Positions 22,932 through 33,857 of a stretch of 64,000 nucleotides of DNA are shown in pieces; position 1 is the first letter of the stretch; every line of letters starts with the position of its first letter. Location of the stretch: NCBI RefSeq assembly GCF_030253575.1, contig NC_080564.1, forward strand, positions 3,516,501-3,580,500, in the 5' to 3' direction. The position numbers and the translations under genes are program-made. The stretch is from Rhododendron vialii (taxonomy: Eukaryota > Streptophyta > Magnoliopsida > Ericales > Ericaceae). The notes beneath the pieces are model-generated. The model ran no database searches. It was not told the origin of the DNA and was given only the letters and a program-made list of their open reading frames with translations.

Positions 22932-23025
22932 TCGCCCCTCGGGGGCATTTGGCGAGTGAGAGGTTAGAAGGGGATAGCTATATTTGGTGATTTAGTTCGG
23001 TGGAATTCAAGTCAAGGTGGAGAAT

Positions 23026-23340
23026 TGTTGGGAATGCCTTGTATTCTTTAGTCCCACATTGGTTAATTATGTTGTTCCCGTTTTTGTAGCCTATTATAAA
23101 TAAGGCTTTTGGGGTACTTCTAAAAATTATCTTTTGGGCTTTCATATTGTGGCCTTTCTAGAGTTACGGATTATAGCCGGCTCTTTGTATCTCTTCTTCA
23201 CGTTGGTTAGTGAATCCTCTCTCTCCTCGCCCGTGGACGTACCCATCTTGGGGAACCACGTATATCTTGTGTCTTTGTGATTTCTTGTTTAGTTTTCAAT
23301 TTCTCGTTCTTAGCTTGCATTCATAGCGTTCGTTACAACA
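23026..23340 (+). repeat. 3' LTR of the copia element
   Basis: The LTR is 315 bp, appears identical to the 5' copy, and follows the polypurine tract. The target duplication TATAC follows at 23341. Confidence 0.95.
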
Positions 23341-23345
23341 TATAC

Positions 23346-24425
23346 TATCCGGGTTGTTAACATATCCGCCTCTCAATCTCATTGGCAACTATGCCATGGG
23401 CCCACGAGTTTGTATGACAGTAGCTTGCCCACCTTGGCACAATTGAAACACAAACAGGGGTACATGATGGGAATATGATTTAAATACTTGCTATACGCAG
23501 TAAATCATGTAAGTTGTACTTTTTTTTTTCATTCCATACATAGTTGGAACTGGTGTGAGTCGTAGATATACTCAATAAACTATTTGGGGAACCACGTAAA
23601 ACTTGGGGTGATCTCTTAGCTTTGTGAGTGTATGGCAATCTCTAAGGATTATGAATTTTACAGGGACATGGTAGAGACTGGAGACGAAGAACTTGGGTTT
23701 TGTTCTACTTTTGTTCTTAGACTTTTCAAAGAACAATTTGAAATGCCCCGAAATGTACTATAAAATTCCAGGCAAACAAAATGGGACGGAGATACCTTAC
23801 TGCAATTCCTCCTTGCTATGTTCAGAAAAACTGCATCACTAGAATTCCGGCTAATGCGTTCAGTGATCGCTACCGTTGTCTTTTCAAAAAGTATCCCCCT
23901 CTTACATGGTGTCCCCCGATCCTTCTCAAGGCAAATGGAATGTGTGAATTCTCAATATTTGAGTGCATGGAGCCGTTGTTGGCATTTGATCATCCGTATC
24001 ATGGAAGGAACCCCAAATCGATTTGAAGTATTTATGGATTAGCAAGGTGAAATTGATTTGTTGATGACGGTTATCCCTTCTGATCAACAGATGGAAACAC
24101 TTCAGACCGGAGTATTTCTTTCTTCTTCAATTTTAATGAGAAAAACCTGTTTAAAGAATGCAAAAAGAGCGAGCGGGGGTGCGAGTAATCGAAGGAAGCT
24201 AGAGAAAGTCTGTATGGTTAATGGTTTCCTTCCAAAACAGAGACTCAAGAAGTTTCCTTCCCAAATAAACCACGCGGTGCCAACTAGAAAGCCGCCTTGA
24301 TATGCGCGTTGATACCACATGCATCACGAAAGATGGAATTTTCAAACTCATGTTTGGACCTTTGAACTTATGGGAAAGACAAAAAAGTAGAGGAGAAATG
24401 TACGAAATAGGAAAAAAAGGTAAAC
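23346..24425. other. Intergenic DNA after the copia element
   Basis: No gene is recognised. Open frames near 23781-24042 and 24058-24320 overlap one another in several frames and match no family I know; they may be relics of an older coding insertion. Confidence 0.4.
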
Positions 24426-24429
24426 GTGA

Positions 24430-24520
24430 AGTTGCCTCCCATCTCAGTTGGTAGAGCAGGTAATGGACACTTAATTTGATGAGAGTTCAAACCCCACCCC
24501 CACATTCCTTTCTCCTAGTA
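24430..24520 (+). mobile_element. tRNA-derived SINE fragment
   Basis: An A-box-like TCAGTTGGTAGAGCAGG is followed about 40 bp later by a B-box-like GAGTTCAAACCCC, the internal Pol III promoter of a tRNA. The flanks do not form a full cloverleaf and there is no CCA-proximal stem, so it is a SINE or decayed tRNA rather than a working tRNA gene. Confidence 0.55.
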
Positions 24521-24825
24521 GGATTTTCATAAATTGAAAATAGATGTATTTGCTTCGAACAAAGGAGAATTGTTTTTTTTCCATAATAAATATATGAGCG
24601 TAAAGTTAACTGCTTGGAATTTTTCGCTCAATACTTGAGTTTCAAGTCTGCATAGTCTGCTGGGGAGAGTTAAACATCTGCTTTAACGCTCATATCACGT
24701 GGTAATATCTTAGCTTCGAACTTGAAATAGATGCATAAGAATTTCCCACAAATAGCTATGTAATGTTGAGACGTCTGCAAATTTAGTTTATGAAGAAAAT
24801 TGCTTGAGACGTAATAGGGTTGGGC

Positions 24826-24976
24826 TTTTTTTTGTCATTCGTTATTCCTAATCTACTATATTCTAGGGGACTTGAAGAGAGGGATGGGTACTTACCGCAG
24901 GAACCGCAGGAATCGAACCCTGCCCATGTGCGTCGGAGAATAAGAAAGACACCAACTACACTCCACTCCACTTGCA
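24826..24976 (-). mobile_element. SINE, family A copy 1
   Basis: On the minus strand a tRNA-like head (TGGAGTGTAGTTGGTG.. with B box GGTTCGATTCC) is followed by a body and an A tail (T run at 24826-24833 on the plus strand). It is similar along its whole length to 33858..34005. Possible short target repeat AATAGG on both sides. Confidence 0.75.
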
Positions 24977-25015
24977 ATAGGTGTCATCTTATTTTTCTTC
25001 TCCTTAATTAAAAAC

Positions 25016-25413
25016 CAAAAATGCTACAGGTACCGAAATTGGGGAACCGAAATCGGACCGACGGCCGCCGGCGGGCCGTCTCCGGCCACCGGACGGCCGA
25101 TCCGAGCCGTCCAAAAATTCTAAAAAAAAAAACCGAGGGGGCCCACGCGGGAATCAACGTCATCCGAGGTGTGTAGGGTGCTTGATCGGAGCACCCCTTT
25201 TCGTGTGTATATGTGCATATACACACGAAAAGGGGTGCTCCGATCAAGCACCCTACACACCTCGGATGACGTTGATTCCCGCGCGGGCCCCCTCGGTTTT
25301 TTTTTTTAGAATTTTTGGACGGCTCGGATCGGCCGTCCGGTGGCCGGAGACGGCCCGCCGGCGGCCGTCGGTCCGATTTCGGTCCCCCAATTTCGGTACC
25401 TGTAGCAACACTC
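25016..25413. mobile_element. GC-rich palindromic MULE-type MITE, copy 2
   Basis: It is nearly identical to 2922..3315 but 398 bp long, because the loop holds four extra bases (TGTGCATA against TGTATA). Exact 9-bp target duplication ATTAAAAAC (25007..25015 and 25414..25422). The right end GCAACACTC is the same as in copy 1. Only a few substitutions separate the copies, so at least one moved fairly recently. Confidence 0.92.
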
Positions 25414-25727
25414 ATTAAAAACTAGTCTTTTAACGAATAAACAAGTCAAGATTTAAACATGTTTTGAAACTCATTTCGAGTCATGTTTGAGTTAATTAAA
25501 TTCGACTTTCATTCAATTCAATTGTAAGTACCTTAAGACTAGCTTTTTCTGCTAAGTTTTCTTTAAAACATAAGTAATTATTTGTAATTTTCAAACTTAA
25601 AAATAATGTATTTATTGAAACAATTTGTCAAAAAAAGAAAAAGAAAAGGAGTAGTGTACCAGGGATGAAATAAATATGCATTATTTACAAACAAAAGTAT
25701 TCGGTTATTCAAGAAAAATCAATATAC

Positions 25728-26232
25728 TCTTGGCCACATCGAATTTCCCTTGACCGCTACGAATTACTCTTGGACGCGTTGAATTGCACTTGGTCACATT
25801 GAATTGTACTTGGCCGCATTAAATTGCTCTTGGCCGAATCGAATTTCACTTGGACGCATCGAATCGCACTCGGCTGCTACGAATTACTCATGTCCACCTC
25901 GAATTGCACTTGGCCGCGTCGAATTGCACTTGACCGCTACGAATTGCACTTGGCCACGTCAAATTGCACTGCTACGAATTACACTTGGCCGCGTCAAATT
26001 GCATTTGGCCGCTTGAAATTGCACTTGGACGCGTTTAATTGCACTTGGCCGCATCAAATTGTACGGCCAAGTGCAATTCAAGGCGGCCAGGTGCAATTCG
26101 ACGCGGTCAGGTGCAATTCGACGCGGATAAGTGCAATTCGACGCAGCCAAGAGTAATTCGTAGCGGTCAAGTGCAATTCGATGCAGCCAAGAGAGTAATT
26201 CGATACGGCCAAGTGTAATTCAATGCGGCCAA
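25728..26232. repeat. Foldback array of ~21-bp minisatellite units, array 1
   Basis: About 16 units of GAATTGCACTTGGCCGC plus variable bases run in one direction, then from about 26060 about eight units run in the opposite direction (GCGGCCAAGTGCAATTC). The whole locus can fold into a hairpin. Unit variants (CTTGACCGCTACGAATTACT) recur in the same order from both outer ends, so the array behaves as long terminal inverted repeats. Frames through it encode only a 7-residue repeat. I could not find a clear target-site duplication. Confidence 0.85.
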
Positions 26233-26234
26233 AA

Positions 26235-26560
26235 TCCGGTAGGATATGTCATGCTTTGTATCGTGATGAGGCATTCCCATCACTACATAGATGCAGTTTG
26301 TCAAATGAGCTGAACGAATTAAATAATCCTGTTCAAATCCGGTTTGAAATCTTAGTAATCATTATTTTGTCACGCATAAGCTTAATGAGCTCACGCACCC
26401 CTATAATTTAAGGCTTTAGCCTAAGAGATTGGCTGCCTATAAGACCATCAGCATCCAACTCAATAAAATTTGAGCCAAAATCTAACTAATTAAAATGGCC
26501 ACCTCTTTTAGTTTACAGAAGTTTTTACTCAAGAACAGGAATTTTTTAATTGTTCGAAAA
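26235..26560. repeat. TLP distal upstream block, orphan copy
   Basis: It shares with 30440-30900 the order GATGAGGCATTCCCATC, AATGAGCTGAACGAAT, TAAGCTTAATGAGCTC, GAGATTGGCTGCCTATAA and ACTCAATAAAATTTGAGCC. It lies on the 3' side of TLP3, as expected for a tandem unit whose own TLP coding part has been lost. Confidence 0.65.
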
Positions 26561-26757
26561 AAACTACTATGTGGATGGACAAATATATGGAGTCACTATA
26601 GTGCAAAGTTTATGGGTTACTAACGAGTGATCTTGCGGTGTACATTGCAGAGATCGGAAAGCTCGAAGTGGAATCGAAACAATTGAGGGTGTAGATGGAA
26701 GAGACTTCGAAGGACGAGCGATGAATTGAAGGCAAAGAGAAGAGTCGATTATTTGGG

Positions 26758-26988
26758 ATATCTTCTAGGATCCGACTTCTCTCGAGTTCATATTTTGGAC
26801 TGGAGGAGACAGTTGTGATCGTGACCGTCTATTTGCTACAATCAATGGTTCGGATGTATATTTAAACTTTTCCCGGTAAGAGTTAAAAGTTTAAAAGTAC
26901 CTCCGAACCATTCAATCTGCCAATGAACGATTACGATCACGACTGTCTTATTTTAGTTCAAAACATGAACCGAAGAGGATCCAGATCC
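26758..26988. mobile_element. Foldback MITE with GGATCC-rich ends
   Basis: Inverted arms of about 90 bp: the left arm runs from CTAGGATCCGACTTCTC to GACAGTTGTGATCGTGACC, and the right arm's complement reads GGATCCTCTTCGGTTCATG to GACAGTCGTGATCGT. The central ~40 bp is AT-rich. Possible degenerate target repeat ATCTTCT/ATCTTTT. No ORF. Confidence 0.65.
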
Positions 26989-26989
26989 A

Positions 26990-27491
26990 ATCTTTTGTAC
27001 TCCGAAAAGACAACTGCCAAAAGGGAAGGGCAGGGTAGCCTTGGAAGCATACAACAGAAGCACAAAACAGCACATTTTAGGCCATACACCACAGCTCAAA
27101 TACAATACAAAAAAACTACAAAAAACCGAGCACAATATGAATTCACCCACCAACGCTATATTACATTCTTGTGGCCCACAATTATTGGAGCCACTAAATC
27201 AAGTTCAAAAATACCATAACTCTTAGTATTACTTAATTACAATACCAAATGAAAATTACACGATTGAGCAGTAACGATATCCAGCTTTGCTCGACAACGA
27301 TAGCCAGCTTCACTCGCCGTATCCTGAAATAGTTGAAAATCAGTTCAAGTGAGAATTAGGATATACAGAGGTTATACATTTCCTGGGAATAATCTAATAA
27401 AAATATGGCAATTTCTGATCAACAGTAGGGAGTACAACCAGGGGTGTTGGTGATTGTTGTTTTGCGATGGTGGAGGTGGTTGTGCAGGGGG

Positions 27492-27522
<31 letters not shown>

Positions 27523-27900
27523 CAGGGGATAACAGGTGCTGTAACCAGCCTCAAACAGCAGCAAAACAGTGCCCAAAATCAGTAACCCAAAAAAAACGCC
27601 CCAGAAGCTGCTTAAAATGAAAGAGAAGAAGAGCGGGAAGGGAGAGAGAAAAGGGGTGCGAGAATGGAGGAGAGAACACCGCAGCAGCTGCATTCAAAAT
27701 GCAGAAGAAGCTGCCCCAAAAATAGCAGTGATGTGCACCACAGATGGCCCCATTTTGATAAAAAAAAAAATTTAAGCACTTATTTTTTGTTTTACATGAT
27801 AGGTTATTCTCTCACAATATATCATTTTTGATTCAAAAAATAAATACTATTACCTTAGCGGAACAGGGCCTTTCAACATTTGTCATTTACCTTGTGACCC
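26990..27900. other. Intergenic DNA 3' of TLP3
   Basis: There is no supported gene. It contains a compound (TG)n(AG)n microsatellite at about 27489-27521 and purine-rich stretches to 27690; frames there are low-complexity. Confidence 0.5.
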
Positions 27901-27903
27901 TGA

Positions 27904-29004
27904 TTAGGGGCAAAAAGTGATGGTGTAATCCGCAGAGGCACACGAGACGGGCGCACCATCGAAAGCGTAACTGTACGCCTGTGGGCACTCGCTCTTAAAG
28001 AACTCCGAATAAGGAGTCGGTCCACACGTGGCAGGCGTCGAGTAGGCCCCAGTACAACAATCCCTGGGGTCCCCAAAGGCCACACATGCGCTCTTACACC
28101 CCACGACTTTCCCGTACCAGAGCTCCTGCAACTCCGTCGGGCAAGCGGCGTCGATATCCGCCGAGCATTCGATGGCGGTGCAGGTCCCGCTCCCACCCTG
28201 TGGGACCACATTCATAGGGACGTTAAAGCCGGTCACGAGGCTTATGTCATAGTAGTCGAAGCCGCCGCCGCCGTCGAGCGCAAACTCCGCCAGCGTGACG
28301 GGAGGGTTGCCGCCATTGATGCATCCGACGGTGCCCGAGCCGCAATCACCAGTGACGCAGGTGAATCTGCCAGTGTTGGGGTCGGTGGAGCAGAGGGTGC
28401 GGCCCCACATGTTGCCAGCCCAGGAGGCAGGCATAGAAAGGGTGGTGTAGCAGGTGGGGTTGAGCAAGAAGCCGGTGGTGGGGGGTTGAGGTACTCCAGG
28501 GTTGGACAATAGGCCTGGCCATACTGGGTAGTTGCAGTTGTTGACTATTGTGAAAGTTGATTGTGAAAATACACCTGGAGATATAAAAGTTTATTAAAAT
28601 GTGAAAAACAGAAGAATTATTTCATTTGTTGGCAAATACTCCATCCCTCTCATTTTCTTTGTCTACCTTTTAAGGTACCGTTCGGCTAAATAAGTCAACT
28701 AGTTTATTTTTTTGTTTTTATTTAAATTTTTTTCGTATTTATTAGTTTTTCGTCAATTTTTTGAGAATTATTATATCGTCATGACGAGAGAAATTTAAAA
28801 AGTAAAAAATTATGATTAAAAATCTAATTTTTTTGAATAAAAACGAAAAAATTAAATAAACAACAACGAGAGAGTGAAAACACACTACCAAATTAAATAA
28901 ACAGTTCAATTTTACGGTACTAAATTTGTCTGAATTAAACCTGAAGTGAGGACAGTGAGGCAAAGGGAGAAAAGAGCAAGAAGAGACAATTGAAGCCTCG
29001 CCAT
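27904..29004 (-). CDS. Thaumatin-like protein TLP3 (PR-5 family)
   Basis: Exons 28941..29004 and 27904..28574 join in frame to 244 aa. Exon 1 encodes the signal peptide MARLQLSLLALFSLCLTVLTS. The mature domain starts GVFSQSTFTIVNNCNYPVWP and holds the thaumatin signature GRFTCVTGDCGSGTVGC and 16 cysteines. Unlike TLP2 it keeps the usual acidic residues (PPVTLAEFALDG, FDYYDIS and the D of CSADID), so it is the best candidate for full PR-5 activity. It is secreted, with no C-terminal extension for vacuolar targeting. The TATA box is at 29133..29140. TLP3 is the most diverged array member, separated from TLP2 by about 13 kb of insertions. Confidence 0.93.
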
Positions 29005-29132
29005 TAATTAGAGGAACGAATTGGAAAGCAGCTGAGACTTCTACTACTAAAATTGGTTGGATTCTATTTTCCAAAAGGGAAACACTAGCGAGATTTGCGA
29101 TTTAGTGACCCTGATGCATTGAAGTTGCTGTC

Positions 29133-29140
29133 TATTTATA
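29133..29140 (-). promoter_or_regulatory. TATA box of TLP3
   Basis: TATAAATA on the minus strand about 130 bp upstream of the ATG, in the same context as the boxes of TLP1 and TLP2. Confidence 0.7.
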
Positions 29141-29329
29141 CACTCGAATACGATGGATCGGTTTTAGGTTGACTCCATAAACAGAGAAGCTCGTTTTTTA
29201 AGAAAAATTCCCAAAATTTCTTCACATCTAGTGGCAGAAAACCACCGTTGATTTCGTATTATTTTCGTAGATTCACGGTCGTCATCTTCCCAGTCCCAAA
29301 ATAGAGTACAAAAAAAATCTCCCTTCTCT

Positions 29330-30945
29330 AATGTTTTCATTGGTCGCTATACCCGGATATTTTCATGCCTCTAGACTACTTTCAGTTTTGCGACTTCCAT
29401 TTCTTAGACATAGACTCACTGAAGAGCTTGATTTTTTATACAATGATTGCAACACCTCATTTGTTGCATTATTTGTATTGTATATATATATTTATTGTGT
29501 TCCGATGATGTATTCCTATATTTTCTTAATTGCATTGCTGCAACTGGTCAAGTTATATCTGGGACAGATTAGTGAGCTCAACGAGCCAAATATAATCATA
29601 ACTCATTAGGTTGTGAAGGCATGGTCGATAATATGTTCACGTTTGACTTTTTTTATGAGGCGAGCCAATCTCTCAGACTGATTTTATTCGAAAAACAATT
29701 ACGAATTAGATCTTTCATAAGTTGAACTTTTTTCCACACATTGTCAGCTTAATGAGCTTTGAGCTAGCTCCTGCACAAGTGTAGCCAATTAAAGCGATTG
29801 GCTACCTATAACAACCCCAACCACCATCTTGCGCACTGTGCATGCCTAGAATGCGTTGCTAGCTAGATCATTACTCTAGCTAGCTAGATGCTGATAAATA
29901 AAAAGAAAAAAGAAAGATCACTACTCAAGAAAGATATAACAAAAAAAAACTTCAAGTTTTAGCATATGTCTCTCTCTCTCTAACAGCTTAAATTTTTAGA
30001 TGAGTTGGTAGATAACAATATAATACATCTAATTTTTTCGTTGGTCAATACCTTCAATTTTGTAATTTTCCATGTCATAGCAAATGGATTGGTAGCCAAC
30101 ATATGCTACATTATTTGTACTTTATTTAGCGTATTGCGAATCTGCGATGAGGTGTCTCGATCATTTTGGTGACGGAGTTAGTAAAGTTACACCGGACTAA
30201 TGAATCAGTCCAACGGGTCATACTGCGATGGGGTGGCCCGATCGTTTCGATGACGGACTTGGTAAAGTTACACCTAGGACTAATAAATCAGTCCAAAGAG
30301 TCATATTGCGATGAGGTGTCCCGATCGTTGCGTTGACGGACTTTGTAAAGTTACACCTTCTAATGAAATCAGTCCCACGAGTCAAATTGCTCAAGTTTGA
30401 TTCGAAATCTTAGGGAGATTTGAAAATATTTAGTGTATTGGCAGTATTGCGATGAGTCATTTCCATCCTTTAGTAGCAAAATTGGGCAAAGTTTTCATAT
30501 ATAGCTGCTATGATTCTATGACTGCTAAATGAGTTGAAAGATTTGAACAATCTTGTTTTAAGTTTTGTTTAATATCTTAACAAGCTTTCAAAATGTGCTA
30601 AGTTTGGCTTGTTTATCAAACTAGTCAGTCTCAAACACTCTATAATCGAGCATATATTTAAGCAAATTAATATCAATAAATATGATTCTTTTTTTTTCAC
30701 ACGTCATAAGCTTAATGAGCTCCATTTTCCCTTATTAGATTAGGCAAAGCTAGTGGCTACCGATAAGAGGATCGGTATCAAACTCAATAAATTTGAGCCG
30801 ATTAATAACTAAGAAACCCACCTTTTCTGGTTTAGAGAATCACCAAAAATGGAGTTAGGCTTTTGCTATAGAAAATCACCAAAAGTGGAGTTAAGACTTT
30901 TGCTATAGAAAATCACCAAAAGTGGAGTTAGACTTTTGCTTAGAT
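29330..30945. repeat. TLP3 upstream block with tandem repeats
   Basis: It is homologous to the TLP1 upstream block (AAGCTTAATGAGCTTTGAGC.. GATTGGCTACCTATAAC at 29745-29820). It also holds three ~80-bp tandem copies at about 30143-30385 (each with GCGATGAGGTGTC, GATCGTT and TAAAGTTACACC) and three ~40-bp copies at 30836-30945 (AAATCACCAAAAGTGGAGTT). No coding sequence. Confidence 0.75.
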
Positions 30946-30949
30946 GGAG

Positions 30950-32660
30950 TTAGACTTTATCCCGCGCCGTTCACTTAAGCCACCCAAACTTGATAATAAA
31001 CTCGAGTATACTTCACCTATTGTCAATTAATTTTAGGTTCGAACCCTCCAAGAATCTTAAATGGCATCAAAACTTGGTCTTGGGCGGCATCACCTTATGT
31101 GGTCGAGTCTCCATCGCCGGTCACCCGAGTCAAATCGCTTTCGTCTCCTCATCGTACCTTCAGGTGTGTCTAGGGTACGTGCATGTGTGAGAAAGAATTA
31201 GACTTTATCTCATATCGCTCACCTAAATCACCCAAAAGTACTCGATCGCTGCTGGAGGGGATTTCCAATTCAAGGAAGCAGTCGATTCTGTCGTTTCTGA
31301 AAGTAAAAGCACTCAAGGAATTGAAGTTTTCATTGGTTTGATCATAATATAAGGAGCACTGCATTGTTTTTCCTCGTGCCTAAGAATTTTAATCCGAGCC
31401 GTACCGGTTCCGGCCGGGACATACCGTTTTTTTTTTTTAACGGCAAAAGATAAATTGCATCGATCTTCGAATGAAACGATTACAAAGATCAAAAGGCATC
31501 ACAAATTCTCTTCTATTAGATAACGTATATATACATGCTGAACTTTTCATGTGAGAAAATAAATTCAAAATAGTACCGATATCTCACTAGTACCCATGCA
31601 TATCGTACCAGTAGAAAACCTCATACTCTAATCGGGATGATATTTATCTAATATAGTGCCTAGACAAAACATACGAGGAACTGTTACATTTGCAATCTGT
31701 GCCTAGCAAGACTAATATTTTTGGCAACAAGAATGGCGGGAAAGTTTTCGGCCGGCGTGAATTGAATCCTGCCACGTAATATTTTTGTCACATTAGTAAG
31801 TCAAGCAACATAAAAAAAAAAAATTGAAACAAATTGAGTGAGTTTTTAAGCCTCAGAAACATAGATATTTCGCTTCAAGTAAAGAAAATTTCTTTTGCTG
31901 AGAAAAAAAAAATGCTTATAGTACTGTTTATTTAAATCACGTGACCCGTATTGGCTGGTAATCTGACTCAAATGAAGTGCGTTTAAATCAACTCCGTCAA
32001 CAAATCAAGTATTAAAGCATTTCATAAGTTAGGATATTTTACTAGGGCATCTTTCGTTAGGATATTTTCTTAATTTACTGAAACTTTTAATAATCAAGAC
32101 TTTTGTTTTCTTTCATGCCACTTTTTTTTCTAAGCAAAAAGAATTTATTCATGCCACTTGTTTTGGCATGATCGCACGTATTTCCTTTTAATTTCATGTT
32201 GACCTAATTCAAATCTTTTATTTTTGCAAAAATTATCAAGTTTGATTCTTACCTAAATTATGATTTTTCTACTTATAAATAAGGATGCAACCCCTCAAAA
32301 ATTCATTTAATACCATTTCGAGTTCCATTGGTATTCGCTTAAGGTGTTTATCACTTTCTTGTGGGTGACCACATGATGTATTTTCGTAGTGAAAGAGCAC
32401 CTCAATATCGTTTTACTAAACAAATTTTGTTAGATATGGTTCTAATTGACGGACTTTTGACTTCATAACTAGAAACTGATAAGAGATAACTCTAAACTCT
32501 AAATTTTATTAATGACTGAGTTGTATTATATTTTTTTGCCTTAGGATTACAATCTCATTTATAATAGTAAATGAGATTTTAAATTGAAACTAATTGGGAT
32601 TACAATCTCATTTTAGATCTGAATAAAATCTGCACGCACGTACACCTGATCTATAGTGTA
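30950..32660. other. Gene-free AT-rich stretch
   Basis: I see no supported gene, RNA or dated mobile element here. Short open frames near 30990 and 31170 have no recognisable match. T- and A-rich runs are frequent. Confidence 0.45.
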
Positions 32661-32668
32661 CGCATGGT

Positions 32669-33015
32669 CTGTTAAAAAATAAAATAAAAAATCTGTACGC
32701 ATCAAGGGGGTTGGCCTGGTGATCAAGTCTCGAGATCTGGGAGTTTGCTCTCTTATAAAGACTGAAGTTCGAAACCTTTTGGGTGCTCTCAACTTGGTTG
32801 TGAATAATCCATATCGAGATTTACTCTGGCTTTAATTAAGAACTGTTAAAAAATAAAATAAAAAATCTGTACGCATCAAGGGGTTGACCTGGTGATCAAG
32901 TCTCGAGACCTGGGAGTTTGCTCTCTTATCAACTGAAGTTCGAAACCTTATAGGTACTGCCAACTTGGTTAAGAACAGTCCATATAGAGATTTACTCTGG
33001 CTTTAATTGAGGATT
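32669..33015 (+). repeat. Tandem pair of ~174-bp SINE-like units
   Basis: Two head-to-tail copies (about 32669-32842 and 32844-33015) each contain CTGTACGCATCAAGGGG, an A-box-like TTGGCCTGGTGATCAAG, a B-box-like GAAGTTCGAAACC and GATTTACTCTGGCTTTAATT. The tRNA-like boxes suggest a SINE that was duplicated locally, because the copies share their boundaries. Confidence 0.7.
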
Positions 33016-33117
33016 CGGCTAGTGAACGGTGGAATTGATCCCCGGAATTTTAATGTAGTGTAAATATTGGTCTACGTAAGGCACATTACAGCGTTAACTA
33101 TGCTTGTATTTCCTATT

Positions 33118-33240
33118 GGGGCCAACTATTTGCAACCACAAATTTCCTGAACGTAGCATGTTTATACTATGGTACACATTAAATGTGCATATAAAAACAG
33201 GCGACGTTTAGGAAATTTGTAGTTGCAAATAGTTCGGCCC
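33118..33240. mobile_element. Small hAT-like MITE
   Basis: The 123-bp element has inverted ends (GGGGCCAACTATTTGCAACC and, on the complement, GGGCCGAACTATTTGCAAC) that continue through ACAAATTTCCT. It is flanked by 8-bp duplications TTCCTATT (33110..33117 and 33241..33248), the length used by hAT transposases. Confidence 0.78.
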
Positions 33241-33249
33241 TTCCTATTT

Positions 33250-33845
33250 CCTGCGAAGAAAGTGATCATTTCAATGGCAGTATATACCCCGAATACTCCT
33301 GCTATACAACGACGTCGTTATGGCTAGTTAGCTACTGCCTTTTTCTTTCCATTTATATTCGTATTCAGCCACCTATTTAGTAGTATTTATAACTGTAACG
33401 GAAAATTGCGATATGATCTGATAATCCAGATTACAAATTCCATTTACAGTTGATAATTGAATGCAGAATTACAGATTGCATAAACAGAATATGAAACCAA
33501 CGGTAATACAGTAACCGAACCGAACCCTGAATCAATCTCTTTAAAATAGATTCAACACCTCACCGTTGGAAGTTGGAGGTTAACCGCGTTTGTCTCCCAG
33601 GATAGAACGGCTAGACCATGGCTATTGGAACACCACCAGAAAGCCGCATTGGTGAACTGAACGGTACATTTGCCTCCTCTCTCTTACAAGAACAATATCA
33701 GAGTGGAGACGAACGGGTACCAAATGGAGAACGAGATACACCAATAACACCCAAATATTGATTTCGGCCTTGAATACGGAGCCATGAATAGAGAAAAATC
33801 AATATATGAAACCGCCAGAATGAATTCTAGGTGTAAATTCTACCA
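33250..33845. other. Unassigned intergenic DNA
   Basis: No gene is supported. Parts (33480-33800) are richer in GC than the surroundings and might belong to an old LTR, but I cannot find paired ends. Confidence 0.4.
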
Positions 33846-33857
33846 TTAACTCTTATT

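Larger units (their letters stand above)
18616..23340 (+). mobile_element. Complete Tnt1-like Ty1/copia LTR retrotransposon
   Basis: The element is 4,725 bp with two 315-bp LTRs (18616..18930 and 23026..23340), both starting TGTTGGGAATG and ending GTTACAACA, that look identical by eye. It is flanked by an exact 5-bp duplication TATAC (18611..18615 and 23341..23345). After the 5' LTR comes a primer-binding site TGGTATCAGAGCC complementary to initiator tRNA-Met, and before the 3' LTR a purine-rich tract (AAGGTGGAGA). With one uninterrupted polyprotein between, all parts required for autonomous movement are present. Identical LTRs mean a very recent insertion. Confidence 0.97.

Noticed and set aside
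23781-24320. Overlapping open frames after the copia element
   Set aside because: Several frames are open over the same DNA with no domain; not enough to call a gene.
24430-24520. Functional tRNA gene
   Set aside because: A- and B-box-like motifs are present but I cannot pair a full acceptor stem and cloverleaf; a SINE relic is more likely.
25728-26232. CRISPR-like regular repeat array
   Set aside because: Units are contiguous ~21-bp tandem repeats without unique spacers, they reverse direction, and the DNA is plant nuclear.
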